This document shows positions 13,913-14,401 of a stretch of DNA of 14,401 nt, in pieces. The translations under genes and the position numbers were made by a program. Numbering within the stretch: position 1 is the first letter of the stretch; each line of letters starts with the position of its first letter. The DNA lies in assembly GCA_002503885.1 (NCBI GenBank), contig DASQ01000030.1, positions 1-14,401 on the forward strand, written 5' to 3'. Source of the stretch: Methanoculleus marisnigri (GTDB lineage Archaea > Halobacteriota > Methanomicrobia > Methanomicrobiales > Methanoculleaceae). The notes under the pieces were generated by a model. The model did no database searches and was not told where the DNA came from. It worked only from the letters and a program-made list of their open reading frames with translations.

Positions 13913-14059
13913 ATGGCAAAACCGATTGAACTTGGGCTTGTTCTGGAGGGAGAAGATGCCCGGCGGTTCCAGCGCTATCTGGACCGGCCCACAGACACCG
14001 ATGACGGCCGCGAGCTGATCCGCGAAGCCGCCATCCTCGCCCGCGAGATGCGACTTTGA
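13913..14059 (+). CDS. 48-residue small protein, conserved-looking hypothetical
   Basis: A short soluble protein beginning M-A-K-P-I-E-L-G-L-V-L-E-G-E-D-A-R-R-F-Q and ending E-L-I-R-E-A-A-I-L-A-R-E-M-R-L. It is acidic, with predicted helices at about 14-24 and 32-46. The start is strongly supported: AGGAGG at 13902-13907 lies 5 nt before the ATG, and the stop is followed by a T-rich terminator. The pattern resembles small methanogen hypotheticals and the size of VapB-type antitoxins, but no toxin gene lies downstream. It is therefore an orphan or an unrelated small protein. Another frame (13737-14018) covers the same bases but has no ribosome binding site. Confidence 0.72.
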   Translation: MAKPIELGLVLEGEDARRFQRYLDRPTDTDDGRELIREAAILAREMRL

Positions 14060-14082
14060 ACACAAAAATACCCTTCGATAAT

Positions 14083-14098
14083 CTATCTTTTTCTCTCT
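14083..14098 (+). terminator. T-rich archaeal-type terminator
   Basis: A pyrimidine-rich run containing TTTTT lies about 25 nt after the small protein stop codon. Archaeal transcription commonly ends at such tracts without a hairpin. Confidence 0.5.
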
Positions 14099-14279
14099 AT
14101 CGTGACTTCTATCGGTCCTACCAGGAAGCCGAGAAGGGTATGAGTCCGCCCCTGTCTGTTTTCGATGGCGGCGGCCGTCGTTGACGGGTTCCTTGGTAAA
14201 CTGAGGTCATCCCATAACCCTCCAGATCATGATGGCACATGCCGGGTGGATCAACCCGGAGAATGAGTGTTCATATACG

Positions 14280-14325
14280 ACGGGCAAGGAGACCCCCGGT
14301 TTCAACCGGGGGAGGAATTGCCCGT
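14280..14325. repeat. Two-part hairpin, candidate IS200/IS605 right end or omega-RNA remnant
   Basis: The outer stem ACGGGCAA (14280-14287) pairs with TTGCCCGT (14318-14325). An internal loop of 5-6 nt on each side follows, and an inner 9-bp stem CCCCCGGTT (14293-14301) pairs with AACCGGGGG (14304-14312). Subterminal hairpins of this form, with CCCCCGG...CCGGGGGAGG, mark right ends of IS200/IS605 elements and their guide RNAs. Confidence 0.5.
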
Positions 14326-14360
14326 ATCAAGCCCCGTACACGTTCGCCCCGCGGGGGTTA

Positions 14361-14369
14361 CCTTATAGA
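14361..14369 (+). promoter_or_regulatory. Candidate box A promoter of a gene at the right edge
   Basis: CCTTATAGA is centred about 31 nt before an ATG at 14396, which is followed by GCA and then the window end. The preceding AAGAGATA is a weak ribosome binding site at best. Confidence 0.35.
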
Positions 14370-14395
14370 CAGATGAGTCCCAAAGATAAGAGATA

Positions 14396-14401
14396 ATGGC
14401 A
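14396..14401 (+). CDS. Possible start of a gene cut by the window edge
   Basis: Only ATG-GCA (Met-Ala) is visible. It is proposed because of the upstream box A at normal distance. The product cannot be judged. Confidence 0.25.

Larger units (their letters stand above)
14060..14395. other. Intergenic stretch with terminator, hairpin and tnpB-like tail
   Basis: No full gene is visible. In order it holds the T-rich tract, a short inverted repeat TCCT/AGGA (14116-14126), a 55-codon frame with a TnpB-like tail, a long two-part hairpin (14280-14325), a palindrome CCCCGCGGGG (14347-14356) and a box A for a gene starting at the right edge. Confidence 0.5.
14229..14396 (+). pseudogene. Short frame resembling the C-terminal tail of a TnpB (IS200/IS605) protein
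   Basis: A 55-codon frame begins M-M-A-H-A-G-W-I-N-P-E-N-E-C and continues with S-Y-T-T-G-K-E-T-P-G-F-N-R-G-R-N. The E-T-P-G-F-N-R-G segment is encoded by the hairpin itself. This is the arrangement I know from tnpB genes of IS200/IS605-type elements, where the gene end runs through the right-end hairpin. No catalytic or zinc-finger part of TnpB precedes it, so if real it is a remnant. It has no clear ribosome binding site. Confidence 0.35.

Noticed and set aside
13737..14018. A 93-codon frame overlapping the 48-residue gene
   Set aside because: There is no ribosome binding site and the composition is Arg/Gly-rich, while the overlapping short gene has an ideal AGGAGG site and a natural sequence.
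1..14401. tRNA or rRNA genes
   Set aside because: No cloverleaf with a conserved T-arm and anticodon pattern, and no rRNA-like sequence, was recognised on either strand.

Overview
The window looks like chromosomal DNA of a methanogenic archaeon of the Methanomicrobiales, most like Methanoculleus. This is an inference from family content and style, not a database match. It is GC-rich, its start codons are often preceded by GGAGG-type ribosome binding sites, and it has archaeal box A (TATA) promoters. It carries archaea-specific genes: diphthine synthase, a DUF357 protein, class III-signal pilins and a P-loop-less KaiC-like protein.

Layout. (1) 1-432: no convincing gene, but many inverted repeats. 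(2) 4540-433, minus strand: a three-gene operon of secreted pilin-like proteins, each with an archaeal type IV pilin N-terminus. The last has two PKD domains and a beta-helix-like C-terminus. (3) 4723-6512, plus strand: a COG2108-like radical SAM protein overlapping a cis-prenyltransferase (UppS). (4) 8776-6516, minus strand: a PolX/PHP protein overlapping a second, degenerate UppS homologue. The two UppS homologues meet tail to tail with 3 bp between their stop codons. (5) 8805-9084: an intergenic region with a remnant of coding sequence, a perfect 16-bp palindrome and a promoter. (6) 9085-13704, plus strand: a DtxR-family regulator fused to FeoA, FeoB, a KaiC-like protein without a P-loop, diphthine synthase (DphB) and a DUF357 protein, closely packed and probably partly co-transcribed. 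(7) 13705-14401: a gene remnant, a 48-residue small protein, a T-rich terminator, a hairpin and reading frame that look like the worn 3' end of an IS200/IS605-type tnpB element, and the start of a further gene at the right edge.

The most interesting point is the UppS pair. The plus-strand copy has every recognisable catalytic residue of cis-prenyltransferases but lacks the C-terminal RxG motif in register. The minus-strand copy has lost the DGNxR catalytic loop yet ends in R-F-G-Q, aligned with the RxG end of Nus1/NgBR. This is the division of labour of the eukaryotic DHDDS/NgBR enzyme, and it predicts a two-subunit archaeal cis-prenyltransferase making the polyprenyl carrier for glycosylation. 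The secreted, N-glycosylation-prone pilins nearby would be plausible clients. Other points of note are a PolX whose polymerase aspartates are gone while its PHP nuclease residues are intact, and an iron regulator that mixes MntR-like and DtxR-like metal ligands and carries the only FeoA seen at this feo locus.
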